Positions 33,573-41,665 of a DNA stretch of 64,000 nucleotides are shown here, piece by piece. The DNA is from Stenotrophomonas maltophilia (GTDB lineage: Bacteria; Pseudomonadota; Gammaproteobacteria; Xanthomonadales; Xanthomonadaceae). The position numbers and the translations under genes were made by a program. Within the stretch, counting starts at the first letter, position 1; every line of letters begins with the position of its first letter. The DNA is taken from the NCBI RefSeq assembly GCF_001676385.1, contig NZ_LYVJ01000002.1, positions 124,001-188,000 of the forward strand, read 5' to 3'. The notes under the pieces were generated by a model. That model made no database searches, had not been told where the DNA came from, and saw only the letters and a program-made list of their open reading frames with translations.

Positions 33573-35033
33573 TCAACGACGCGAGCGCTGGCCCGGCATC
33601 GCCAGGGGCAGCCACAGGCTGGCGACGGTGCCGCCACCGTCGCGGGCGTCAACGCTGGCACGGCCGTCGTGCAGCCGGGCGACCTCCCGCACGAACGGCA
33701 GGCCCAGGCCTGAACTGCGCCGTCCACTGCCGGGGCGGGCCAGCGAATAGAAACGCTCGAACACCCGTTCACGCGCATAATCAGGAACACCGGCACCCCG
33801 GTCGGCCACCTGCAGGCGCACGCCCTGCCCGTCCACTTCGGCCTGCAGCGCGATGTCCGCACCGGCCGGCGAGAACGCAATCGCGTTGTCGATCAGGTTG
33901 TGCAACGCCTGCCGCAGCAGGTAGGCATCCCCCTGCACCCGCAGGTCGGGCACGTCCCCCATCCGCACCCGCACGCCGGCCGCCTGCGCGCGCACCTGCG
34001 CGGCCGCCGCCGCATCCGCCAGCAGCGCCGGCAGCGCGATCGGATCGCGGGTCTGCAGCCAGCCGTGCTGTTCCACTTCGGCCAGCGCCAGCAACTTGTC
34101 GATGGTCTCGGTCAGCCGCTCCTGCTGGTCGACGATGCTGCGTGCGAAATGCATGCGATCGGCGTCGGGGAGCGGTTCCTGCAGCAGCTCGGCGGCACCG
34201 CGGATCGCCGCCAGCGGGCTTTTCATCTCATGCGTCAGTGACTGCACGTACTGCTCGACGTAGGCCTTGCCTTCCAGCTTGCGGCGCATGGTCTCCAGTG
34301 CCTGGCCCAGGTCGCCGATCTCATCGCGGCGCCGCCGGGGCGGTGGCACCGGTTCGCCGGCAGTCACCGCGCGTGCATAGCGGCTGAGCTGGCCGAGGCC
34401 GGTGGTCAGCCACATCGTCACCAGCACGCCGACCAGCGCCGACAGTCCGATCAGCCAGGCGCCGCGCTCGATGATGGCGCGCTGGCTGGCGGCAATGAAT
34501 GGATCGATGCTGCGGTTGGGCTGGGCCAGGCTGAGCACGCCGATCAGGGTGCGGCCATCGGCCGGGTCGTAGACCGGGGCTGCCACATGCATCACCGTAT
34601 CGCCTTCTTCACCCGGCACTTCCGGGCTGGAGCGGGCGCCATACTCGCCGCGCAGCGTGCGGTAGACATCGTTCCAGCGCGAATTGTCACGCCCCAGGTC
34701 GCGGCCCAGCGAGTCGTAGATGACGATGCCCTTGGCATCGGTGATGGTCACCCGGTAGTCGAGCGAGCGCTTGGGAAAACGCCAGACCATCGCCTTCAGG
34801 TCGCGCTGCCGCGCCTTGGCCAGATTGCGGGTGAAGCTGCCGCTGCCGATGGTGCCGTCCTTGACGTCAGCAGCCGCCATCTCGGCCAGCACGTTGGCGG
34901 CATCGACCAGCGTCGATTCCATCGCCTGGCGCACACCGGGCTTCACCTCGTTGACGAACACGCGCATCACGAAGAACGCGGCGATGCCGGTGATCAGGAA
35001 GAAGCCGAGGAACAGCTTCAGTACCAGGCGCAT
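33573..35033 (-). CDS. creC: Sensor histidine kinase CreC
   Basis: A 486-residue inner-membrane kinase that partners CreB. Helices at about 5-27 and 192-212 frame a periplasmic sensor domain; a HAMP segment (about 212-262) and the dimerisation domain follow, with the phospho-acceptor H268 in LTHEMKSPLAAIRGA. The ATP-binding domain has the N box (LHNLIDNAIAFS), DRGAGVP and GLGLPFVREVARLHDG. The CreBC system responds to metabolic shifts and, in nonfermenters, to beta-lactam inhibition of penicillin-binding proteins. It follows creB with 3 bases between stop and start, so the two are coupled. Confidence 0.94.
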   Translation of the reverse strand: MRLVLKLFLGFFLITGIAAFFVMRVFVNEVKPGVRQAMESTLVDAANVLAEMAAADVKDGTIGSGSFTRNLAKARQRDLKAMVWRFPKRSLDYRVTITDAKGIVIYDSLGRDLGRDNSRWNDVYRTLRGEYGARSSPEVPGEEGDTVMHVAAPVYDPADGRTLIGVLSLAQPNRSIDPFIAASQRAIIERGAWLIGLSALVGVLVTMWLTTGLGQLSRYARAVTAGEPVPPPRRRRDEIGDLGQALETMRRKLEGKAYVEQYVQSLTHEMKSPLAAIRGAAELLQEPLPDADRMHFARSIVDQQERLTETIDKLLALAEVEQHGWLQTRDPIALPALLADAAAAAQVRAQAAGVRVRMGDVPDLRVQGDAYLLRQALHNLIDNAIAFSPAGADIALQAEVDGQGVRLQVADRGAGVPDYARERVFERFYSLARPGSGRRSSGLGLPFVREVARLHDGRASVDARDGGGTVASLWLPLAMPGQRSRR

Positions 35034-35036
35034 CGG

Positions 35037-35750
35037 CTAGACCTCCAGCGCGTAGCCAAGGCCACGGTGGGTACGGATCGGGTCGTCGCTGGCCCCGGCC
35101 GCACGCAGCTTGGCGCGCAGGGTCTTTACATGGGTATCGACGGTGCGGTCGGCACTGTCGGCACTGCTGTCCCAGCCCCGGTCCATCAGCTGCGCACGAC
35201 TGAGGATGGCCCCCGGCCGCTGCAGCAGGGCCTCCAGCAGCGCGTACTCGTAGCGGGTCAGGTCCAGCGCCTGGCCACGGAAGCGGATGCGACGACCATC
35301 GCGGTCGATGGCGAAGGCGCCGTGGTGCTGCCAACCGGCGTCCGGGCCGGCCGCTGCCACGACCGGCGCCGCACGGCGCAGGCGCGCCCGCACCCGGGCC
35401 ACCAGCTCGCGGGGAGAGAACGGCTTGGTCACGTAGTCATCGGCCCCCAGTTCCAGCCCGAGCACCCGGTCCACTTCCTCGTTGCGAGCAGTCAGGAAGA
35501 TCACCGGCAACTGGGCTGCCGGCCCGGGTTGCGCGCGGAGGCGGCGGCAGACCTCGAATCCGCCCAGGTCGGGCAGGCCCACGTCCAGGATCACCACGTC
35601 GATATCCCCGGCCTGCAGCCGCAGCAGGGCCTCGCCGCCAAGCAGGCAGTGGCTGGCGGCATAGCCTTCCCTGCGCAGTGCATAGAGCACGGTTTCGGCG
35701 ATGGCAGCTTCGTCCTCGACCACCAGGACATGGGCAACGGTAGCAGTCAT
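35037..35750 (-). CDS. creB: Response regulator CreB
   Basis: A 237-residue OmpR-type regulator. The receiver domain has the acidic pair in VVEDEAA, the phospho-acceptor D56 in ILDVGLPDLGGFEVC, and the lysine in TKPFSPREL near residue 105. The winged-helix DNA-binding domain ends with VDTHVKTLRAKLR and IRTHRGLGYALEV. Phosphorylated by CreC, it should bind cre-tags such as that before creD. The ATG at 35750 is chosen because it starts the receiver domain; the frame extends to 35789. It diverges from rlmJ with 47 bases between the starts. Confidence 0.94.
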   Translation of the reverse strand: MTATVAHVLVVEDEAAIAETVLYALRREGYAASHCLLGGEALLRLQAGDIDVVILDVGLPDLGGFEVCRRLRAQPGPAAQLPVIFLTARNEEVDRVLGLELGADDYVTKPFSPRELVARVRARLRRAAPVVAAAGPDAGWQHHGAFAIDRDGRRIRFRGQALDLTRYEYALLEALLQRPGAILSRAQLMDRGWDSSADSADRTVDTHVKTLRAKLRAAGASDDPIRTHRGLGYALEV

Positions 35751-35797
35751 GGCGCGCAGCATAGCCGCTGCGGCCGCCGCCCCGTACACTGCCGCCC

Positions 35798-36655
35798 ATG
35801 AACTATCGCCACGCCTTCCATGCCGGCAACCACGCCGATGTGCTCAAGCACATCGTGCAGCTGGCCCTGATCGACAGCTTCAAGCGCAAGGACAGCCCGT
35901 TCTTCGTGCTCGACACCCACGGGGGTGCCGGCCGCTACCTGCTGGCCAGCGAAGAGAGCCGCAAGACACTGGAGGCCGAATCCGGAATCATGCGGCTGAT
36001 GGCCCAGCCCAGGCTGCCGGAGGTGGTCGAGCGTTACCTGAAGGCAGTGCAGGCCGATAACCCGGTCGGCGCACTGACCAACTACCCGGGCTCGCCGCTG
36101 CTGAGCGCGCAGGCGATGCGCGCGCAGGACCGCATGGCGGTGTGCGAACTGCAGGAAGGCGAGGCGGCTGCCCTGAAGGCGCTGTTCGCGCATGATGGCC
36201 GCGTCGGCGTGCATCCGGGCGACGGCTACGCGCTGCTGCGCTCGCTGCTGCCACCGAAGTTCAACGGCAGCAAGATCGGCCGCGGCCTGGTGCTGATCGA
36301 CCCGCCGTACGAGGCCCAGGATGCCGAGTACCAGCGCATCCTGGCCGCGCTGGCCGAAACCCTGGCGCGGTGGCCGCAGGCGACCTGCGCGGTCTGGTTC
36401 CCGATCAAGCAGCGCCGCACCATCCTGCACTTCCTGCGCAAGGCCACCGCCTTGCCGGTGAAGTCGGCGATGACGATCGAGTTCCTGGTGCGCCCGGACG
36501 ACTCACCGCTGCGCCTCAACGGCAGCGGCATGCTGCTGCTCAACCCGCCCTGGCAGTTCGACCGGGTGGTCGGCCCGGCCCTGCCGGCCCTGCGCCAGCA
36601 CCTGGGCGAGCCCGGTGCCAGCACCCGCCTGGATTGGCTCAAGGCTCCCGAATGA
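35798..36655 (+). CDS. rlmJ: 23S rRNA (adenine-2030-N6)-methyltransferase RlmJ
   Basis: A 285-residue SAM-dependent enzyme that methylates A2030 (E. coli numbering) in 23S rRNA. The N-terminal MNYRHAFHAGNHADVLKH is the family signature. SAM binding involves VLDTHGGAGRY near residue 40, and the catalytic DPPY motif is D168-Y171. The C-terminus includes GSGMLLLNPPW. The length equals that of E. coli RlmJ. It is divergent from creB and stands alone on its strand. Confidence 0.94.
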   Translation: MNYRHAFHAGNHADVLKHIVQLALIDSFKRKDSPFFVLDTHGGAGRYLLASEESRKTLEAESGIMRLMAQPRLPEVVERYLKAVQADNPVGALTNYPGSPLLSAQAMRAQDRMAVCELQEGEAAALKALFAHDGRVGVHPGDGYALLRSLLPPKFNGSKIGRGLVLIDPPYEAQDAEYQRILAALAETLARWPQATCAVWFPIKQRRTILHFLRKATALPVKSAMTIEFLVRPDDSPLRLNGSGMLLLNPPWQFDRVVGPALPALRQHLGEPGASTRLDWLKAPE

Positions 36656-36750
36656 CGGCCTTCACGAGGCTGTACGGCCGTGAGCCTTTCGTTCACGGAA
36701 CGCAGCCCCGGTGATGCCACAATCGATGGACCACCAAGGAATCACCCGGT

Positions 36751-37296
36751 ATGGCCACTCGCAACCGCATGCCGCCCTGGCATGAGATCTTCAAGGCTCC
36801 CAGCGGCCACGAGCTGCTGATCCGCCCCATCCGCCCGGAAGATGGCGCGCCACTGCAAGCGGCGTTCAGCCTGTTCGGGCCGGAAGAAATCCGTGATCGT
36901 TTCCTGCAGGCGGTGACCGAGCTCTCGACGGAAACCACCCAACGCCTGACCCACCCCAATCCCAAGACCGAGATCACCCTGGTCGCAGCCGAATCACTGC
37001 CTGCCGGCGAAGCGGTGGTCGGCGCGGTCGCCCGGGCCTCGATCATCCCCGGTACCCGCGAAGCGGAGTACGCGATCCTGATCAGCCGCTTCCTGATCGG
37101 CCAGGGCCTGGGCCGGCAGCTGATGCGCAAGCTGGTGAAGTGGGGCCGCGGCAAGTACCTGGATCGCCTGTATGGCGACGTTGCCGCCGAGAACGAGCCG
37201 ATGAAACAGCTGGCCGCCTCGCTCGGCTTCAAGCCGGTCCCCCACCCTGCCGGGACCGAAGGCCTGGTGCGGATGGTGCTGGAGCTGGACAACTGA
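36751..37296 (+). CDS. GNAT family N-acetyltransferase
   Basis: A 181-residue acetyltransferase of the GNAT fold. The acetyl-CoA binding stretch reads ISRFLIGQGLGRQLMRKLVKW (the Q/R-x-x-G-x-G/A pattern QGLGRQL) near residue 115, and the end AASLGFKP is also typical. The N-terminal LLIRPIRPEDGAPLQAAFSLF resembles the acetyltransferase domain attached to Pat-type protein acetylases, but no CoA-ligase domain is present. Substrate is unknown. AAGGA lies upstream of the ATG. A SMAG dimer separates it from mfd. Confidence 0.85.
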   Translation: MATRNRMPPWHEIFKAPSGHELLIRPIRPEDGAPLQAAFSLFGPEEIRDRFLQAVTELSTETTQRLTHPNPKTEITLVAAESLPAGEAVVGAVARASIIPGTREAEYAILISRFLIGQGLGRQLMRKLVKWGRGKYLDRLYGDVAAENEPMKQLAASLGFKPVPHPAGTEGLVRMVLELDN

Positions 37297-37331
37297 CGGT
37301 CGTGCCGGGCCTTGCCCGGCGACGCATTCCA

Positions 37332-37404
37332 GTAGTGCCGGCCGCTGGCCGGCATTCCGATACCCCAACGGTGCATGAGGCTGCCGGCCAGCGGCCGGCA
37401 CTAC
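37332..37404. repeat. SMAG-type REP dimer upstream of mfd
   Basis: GTAG (37332-37335) with TGCCGGCC-GCT-GGCCGGCA faces TGCCGGCC-AGC-GGCCGGCA-CTAC (37382-37404). An extra GC hairpin GCCGGGC/GCCCGGC precedes it at 37304-37320 and may end the GNAT transcript. Confidence 0.85.
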
Positions 37405-37445
37405 CTGACGGGCGTAGAGCGGGCTTCTGCTAAAATCCGCAGTCC

Positions 37446-40400
37446 ATGTCGCGTACCTCATATCCCGCCCCGCCGCTGCCGCGCGCCGGCCAGCTCCGCG
37501 CCTGGTGGCGCGCCCCCGCATCGCCGACCGCCCTGGCCTGGTACCTGGCCCAGGCCGCGCGCACGCACGATGCGCCCCTGCTGGTGATCGCGCGTGACAA
37601 CCACGGTGCCAACCAGCTTGAAGCCGACCTGCAGACCCTGCTCGGCGGCGACCCGGCGCTGCCGGTGGTCGCCTTCCCCGACTGGGAAACCCTGCCCTAC
37701 GACCGCTTCAGCCCGCATCCGGACATCATCTCGCAGCGCCTGGCCGCCCTGCACCGCCTGCCCGCGCTGAAGCGCGGCCTGGTCATCGTGCCGGTGCAGA
37801 CCCTGCTGCAGCAGCTGGCTCCGCGCAGCTATGTGATCGGTGGCAGCTTCGACCTGAAGGTCGGCCAGCGGCTGGACCTGGAAGCCGAGAAGCGTCGTCT
37901 GGAAAGCGCGGGCTACCGCAACGTGCCGCAGGTGATGGACCCGGGTGACTTCGCCGTGCGCGGCGGCCTGCTCGACGTGTTCCCGATGGGCGCCGACGAG
38001 CCGCTGCGGGTAGAGCTGCTGGACGAGGACATCGACTCGATCCGCGCCTTCGATCCGGAAAGCCAGCGCTCGCTGGACAGGGTCGAGGCCGTGCACATGC
38101 TGCCGGGCCGTGAAGTTCCAATGGACGACGCCAGCATTGCCCGCGTGCTGGCCGCGCTGCGCGAGCGCTTCGACGTCGACACCCGGCGCAGCGCGCTGTA
38201 CCAGGACCTGAAGTCCGGATTGGCCCCGGCTGGCGTCGAATACTACCTGCCGCTGTTCTTCGAGCGCACCGCGACGCTGTTCGACTACCTGCCCGGCGGC
38301 AGCCTGCCGGTGGTCTGCGCCGGCGCCGGCGAAGCCGCCGAAGCGTTCTGGGCGCAGGCCGGTGACCGCTATGAGCAGCGCCGCCACGACGTGGAGCGCC
38401 CGCTGCTGCCGCCGTCGGCGCTGTACCTGTCACCGGAACTGCTGCGCGAGCGCCTGAACGATGCACCGCGCATCGAAGTATGGGCGGCCGACCATGCGCG
38501 CATCTCCGACGCGCACGCACTGGGCGACCAGCCGCTGCCGCCACTGCCGGTGGCCGCACGCGAAGCGCCGGCCGGGGACGCGCTGAAATCCTTCCTCGGC
38601 CATTATCCGGGCCGGGTGCTGATCGCCGCCGATTCGCCCGGCCGCCGCGAGGCGCTGCTGGAAGTGCTGCAGGCCGCCGAACTGAAGCCGCCGGTGGTGG
38701 CGGACCTGCCCAGCTTCCTCGCCAGCGATGCGCGCTTCGCGATCGCGGTGGCGCCGCTGGAGGATGGTTTCGCGCTGGACGATCCGCGCATCGCGGTGCT
38801 GACCGAGCGCCAGCTGTTCCCCGAGCGCGCCGGCAGCACCCGCCGCACGCGCCGTGCCGGCCGCGAGCCGGAAGCGATCATCCGCGACCTCGGTGAACTG
38901 ACCGAGGGCGCGCCGATCGTGCACGAGGATCATGGCGTCGGCCGCTATCGTGGCCTGATCGCGATGGACGTCGGCGGCATGCCCGGCGAGTTCCTCGAAA
39001 TCGAATATGCCAAGGGCGACCGCCTGTATGTGCCGGTTGCCCAATTGCACCTGATCAGCCGCTACTCGGGTGCTTCGGCGGAAACCGCGCCGCTGCATTC
39101 GCTCGGTGGCGAACAGTGGAGCAAGGCCAAGCGCAAGGCTGCGGAAAAGGTGCGCGACGTCGCCGCCGAGCTGCTGGAAATCCAGGCCCGTCGCCAGGCG
39201 CGTGCCGGCCTGGCCCTGCAGGTGGACCGCGCGATGTACGAGCCGTTCGCCGCGGGTTTCCCGTTCGAAGAGACCCCGGACCAGCTGGCCGCGATCGATG
39301 CGACCCTGCGCGACCTGGCCAGCAGCCAGCCGATGGACCGCGTGGTCTGCGGCGACGTCGGGTTCGGCAAGACCGAGGTCGCCGTGCGTGCCGCCTTCGC
39401 CGCGGCCAGTGCCGGCAAGCAGGTGGCCGTGCTGGTACCGACGACACTGCTGGCCGAACAGCATTACCGCAACTTCCGTGACCGCTTTGCCGATTACCCG
39501 CTGAAGGTCGAAGTGCTGTCGCGCTTCAAGACCACGAAAGAGATCAAGGCCGAACTGGAGAAGGTCGCCGCCGGCACCATCGACGTGATCGTCGGTACCC
39601 ACCGCCTGCTGCAGCCGGACGTGAAGTTCAAGGACCTGGGCATGGTCATCGTCGACGAGGAACAGCGTTTCGGCGTACGCCAGAAGGAAGCGCTGAAGGC
39701 GCTGCGCGCCAACGTGCACCTGCTGACCCTGACCGCCACGCCGATCCCGCGCACGCTCAACATGGCCATGGCCGGCCTGCGTGACCTGTCGATCATCGCC
39801 ACCCCGCCGCCGAACCGGCTGGCGGTGCAGACCTTCATCACCCAGTGGGACAACGCGCTGCTGCGCGAAGCGTTCCAGCGCGAGCTCGCCCGCGGTGGCC
39901 AGCTGTACTTCCTGCACAACGACGTGGAGAGCATCGGCCGCATGCAGCGCGAGCTGTCCGAGCTGGTGCCGGAGGCGCGCATCGGCATCGCCCACGGGCA
40001 GATGCCCGAGCGCGAGCTGGAAAAGGTGATGCTGGATTTCCAGAAGCAGCGCTTCAACGTGCTGCTGTCGACCACGATCATCGAGTCGGGCATCGACATT
40101 CCCAACGCCAACACCATCATCATCAACCGTGCCGACCGTTTCGGCCTGGCCCAGCTGCACCAGCTGCGTGGCCGCGTGGGCCGTTCGCACCACCGTGCCT
40201 ACGCCTACCTGATCACCCCCGACCGCCGCGCGATCACCCCCGACGCCGAGAAGCGCCTGGAAGCGATCGCCTCGATGGACGAGCTGGGCGCCGGCTTCAC
40301 CCTGGCCACGCACGATCTGGAAATCCGCGGTGCCGGTGAACTGCTCGGCGAGGACCAGAGCGGGCAGATGGCCGAGGTCGGCTTCAGCCTGTACACCGAA

Positions 40401-40910
40401 CTGCTGGAGCGCGCGGTCCGCAGCATCAAGCAGGGCAAGCTGCCCGACCTGGATGCCGGCGAGGAAGTGCGTGGTGCCGAGGTCGAGTTGCACGTGCCGG
40501 CGCTGATTCCGGAAGACTACCTGCCGGACGTGCACACCCGCCTGACCCTGTACAAGCGCATTTCCAGCGCGCGTGACAACGATGCGCTGCGCGAGCTGCA
40601 GGTGGAGATGATCGACCGCTTCGGCCTGCTGCCGGATGCAGCCAAGTACCTGTTCGCCATCGCCGAGCTGAAGCTGAAGGCCAACGCGCTGGGCATCCGC
40701 AAGCTCGACCTGGGCGAGAACGGCGGCCGCATCGTGTTCGAATCGAAGCCGGACATCGACCCGATGGCGGTGATCCAGCTGATCCAGAAGCAACCGAACC
40801 TGTATGCCATGGAAGGGCCCGACAAGCTGCGCATCAAGCACCCGCTGCCGTTGCCGGAAGACCGCTTCAACGCGGCCCGCGCCCTTCTGACCACCCTCGC
40901 CCCGGGTTGA
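37446..40910 (+). CDS. mfd: Transcription-repair coupling factor Mfd
   Basis: An 1154-residue ATP-dependent translocase that removes stalled RNA polymerase from DNA lesions and recruits UvrA. The UvrB-like N-terminal region (PDWETLPYDRFSPHPDI near 80), the RNA-polymerase interacting domain (EDHGVGRYRGL near 500), the RecG-like motor with Walker A GDVGFGKT (636-643), DEEQRFG, TATPIPRT and ESGIDIPNANT, and the C-terminal TRCF domain are all present and in order. The length is normal. A SMAG dimer ends 41 bases before the start, and TAAAAT at about 37430 may be the -10 element. Confidence 0.96.
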   Translation: MSRTSYPAPPLPRAGQLRAWWRAPASPTALAWYLAQAARTHDAPLLVIARDNHGANQLEADLQTLLGGDPALPVVAFPDWETLPYDRFSPHPDIISQRLAALHRLPALKRGLVIVPVQTLLQQLAPRSYVIGGSFDLKVGQRLDLEAEKRRLESAGYRNVPQVMDPGDFAVRGGLLDVFPMGADEPLRVELLDEDIDSIRAFDPESQRSLDRVEAVHMLPGREVPMDDASIARVLAALRERFDVDTRRSALYQDLKSGLAPAGVEYYLPLFFERTATLFDYLPGGSLPVVCAGAGEAAEAFWAQAGDRYEQRRHDVERPLLPPSALYLSPELLRERLNDAPRIEVWAADHARISDAHALGDQPLPPLPVAAREAPAGDALKSFLGHYPGRVLIAADSPGRREALLEVLQAAELKPPVVADLPSFLASDARFAIAVAPLEDGFALDDPRIAVLTERQLFPERAGSTRRTRRAGREPEAIIRDLGELTEGAPIVHEDHGVGRYRGLIAMDVGGMPGEFLEIEYAKGDRLYVPVAQLHLISRYSGASAETAPLHSLGGEQWSKAKRKAAEKVRDVAAELLEIQARRQARAGLALQVDRAMYEPFAAGFPFEETPDQLAAIDATLRDLASSQPMDRVVCGDVGFGKTEVAVRAAFAAASAGKQVAVLVPTTLLAEQHYRNFRDRFADYPLKVEVLSRFKTTKEIKAELEKVAAGTIDVIVGTHRLLQPDVKFKDLGMVIVDEEQRFGVRQKEALKALRANVHLLTLTATPIPRTLNMAMAGLRDLSIIATPPPNRLAVQTFITQWDNALLREAFQRELARGGQLYFLHNDVESIGRMQRELSELVPEARIGIAHGQMPERELEKVMLDFQKQRFNVLLSTTIIESGIDIPNANTIIINRADRFGLAQLHQLRGRVGRSHHRAYAYLITPDRRAITPDAEKRLEAIASMDELGAGFTLATHDLEIRGAGELLGEDQSGQMAEVGFSLYTELLERAVRSIKQGKLPDLDAGEEVRGAEVELHVPALIPEDYLPDVHTRLTLYKRISSARDNDALRELQVEMIDRFGLLPDAAKYLFAIAELKLKANALGIRKLDLGENGGRIVFESKPDIDPMAVIQLIQKQPNLYAMEGPDKLRIKHPLPLPEDRFNAARALLTTLAPG

Positions 40911-40925
40911 TCGCCCCTCGAACAC

Positions 40926-40952
40926 CCCGCACCGGTCCCCACCCGGTGCGGG
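40926..40952 (+). terminator. GC hairpin between mfd and the HD-GYP gene
   Basis: CCCGCACCGG and CCGGTGCGGG form a perfect 10-bp stem with a 7-base loop. No T-run follows, and the stem ends only 3 bases before the next ATG. It may attenuate rather than end transcription, or hide the ribosome-binding site. Confidence 0.45.
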
Positions 40953-40955
40953 CGG

Positions 40956-41573
40956 ATGACCATGTTTCCTGACGCCGTACCCACCCCCGACCTGCTGCAC
41001 GCGCAGGCCTGCCTGATCGATGCCCTCTCGATGTCGCTGCAGATGCGCGACGCCTACACCCGCCACCACTGCGACCGCGTCGGCCTGCTCGCGCAACGGC
41101 TGGCCGCACGCTGCGATCTCGGCCAGGAGGCCTGTGCGCAGGTCGGCCTGGCCGCGCGCTTCCACGACATCGGCAAGATCGGCATTCCCGACGACGTGCT
41201 GCTGGCCCCGCGCCGGCATACCGATGAAGAGCGCGCGATCATGCGCGAGCATCCAGTGCGCGGCGAACACATCTTCCTGGCCACCGGCCGCAGCGACGCC
41301 GTACCCGTGGCACGGCTGATCCGCGCCCATCACGAAGCCTTCGATGGCAGCGGCTATCCCGACGGGCTGCGCGGCGAATCCATCCCGCTGGGCGCGCGCA
41401 TCGTCACCATCGCCGATGCCTACGATGCGATGACCAGCGCGCGCCCGTATCGCGACGCGATGGAGCATGAGGCCGCACTGCGGATCATCGACGAGCAGGC
41501 CGGTGGGCTGGTGGATCCGTACGTGCTGCAGCGCTTCCATCGCATGCTGGAGCGGGAACCGGAACTGGCCTGA
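40956..41573 (+). CDS. Stand-alone HD-GYP phosphodiesterase
   Basis: A 205-residue protein made of a single HD-GYP domain, which degrades cyclic-di-GMP to GMP. The metal site reads FHDIGKIGIPDDVLL (HD at about 69-70), followed by HPVRGEHIF, HHEAFDGSGYPDGLRG with the GYP signature, and IVTIADAYDAMTSARPYR. There is no receiver domain, so it is either constitutive or controlled by partners such as the GGDEF-PilZ interactions known in Xanthomonas RpfG. ATG at 40962 is an alternative start. A hairpin lies directly upstream, and a strong bidirectional terminator follows. Confidence 0.92.
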   Translation: MTMFPDAVPTPDLLHAQACLIDALSMSLQMRDAYTRHHCDRVGLLAQRLAARCDLGQEACAQVGLAARFHDIGKIGIPDDVLLAPRRHTDEERAIMREHPVRGEHIFLATGRSDAVPVARLIRAHHEAFDGSGYPDGLRGESIPLGARIVTIADAYDAMTSARPYRDAMEHEAALRIIDEQAGGLVDPYVLQRFHRMLEREPELA

Positions 41574-41575
41574 GA

Positions 41576-41600
41576 TCGGCCGGGCATGGCCTGGCGCTAC
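41576..41600 (-). repeat. SMAG-like monomer
   Basis: On the minus strand GTAG (41597-41600) heads an imperfect hairpin of the GCCAGGCCATGCCCGGC type. Confidence 0.5.
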
Positions 41601-41612
41601 CGGCCGCGCAAA

Positions 41613-41642
41613 CGAAAGGCCCGGCGTCCACCGGGCCTTTCG
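41613..41642. terminator. Bidirectional rho-independent terminator
   Basis: CGAAAGGCCCGG and CCGGGCCTTTCG form a perfect 12-bp stem with a 6-base loop between the convergent HD-GYP and M13 peptidase genes. Confidence 0.8.
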
Positions 41643-41665
41643 CATCACGCATCACGTGCGATCGA

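Noticed and set aside
38430..41648. Open frame of over 1000 codons on the minus strand
   Set aside because: It lies antisense to mfd and the HD-GYP gene, both with clear domains. Its protein is rich in Gln, Arg, His and Gly with no motif, as expected from an antisense frame in high-GC DNA.
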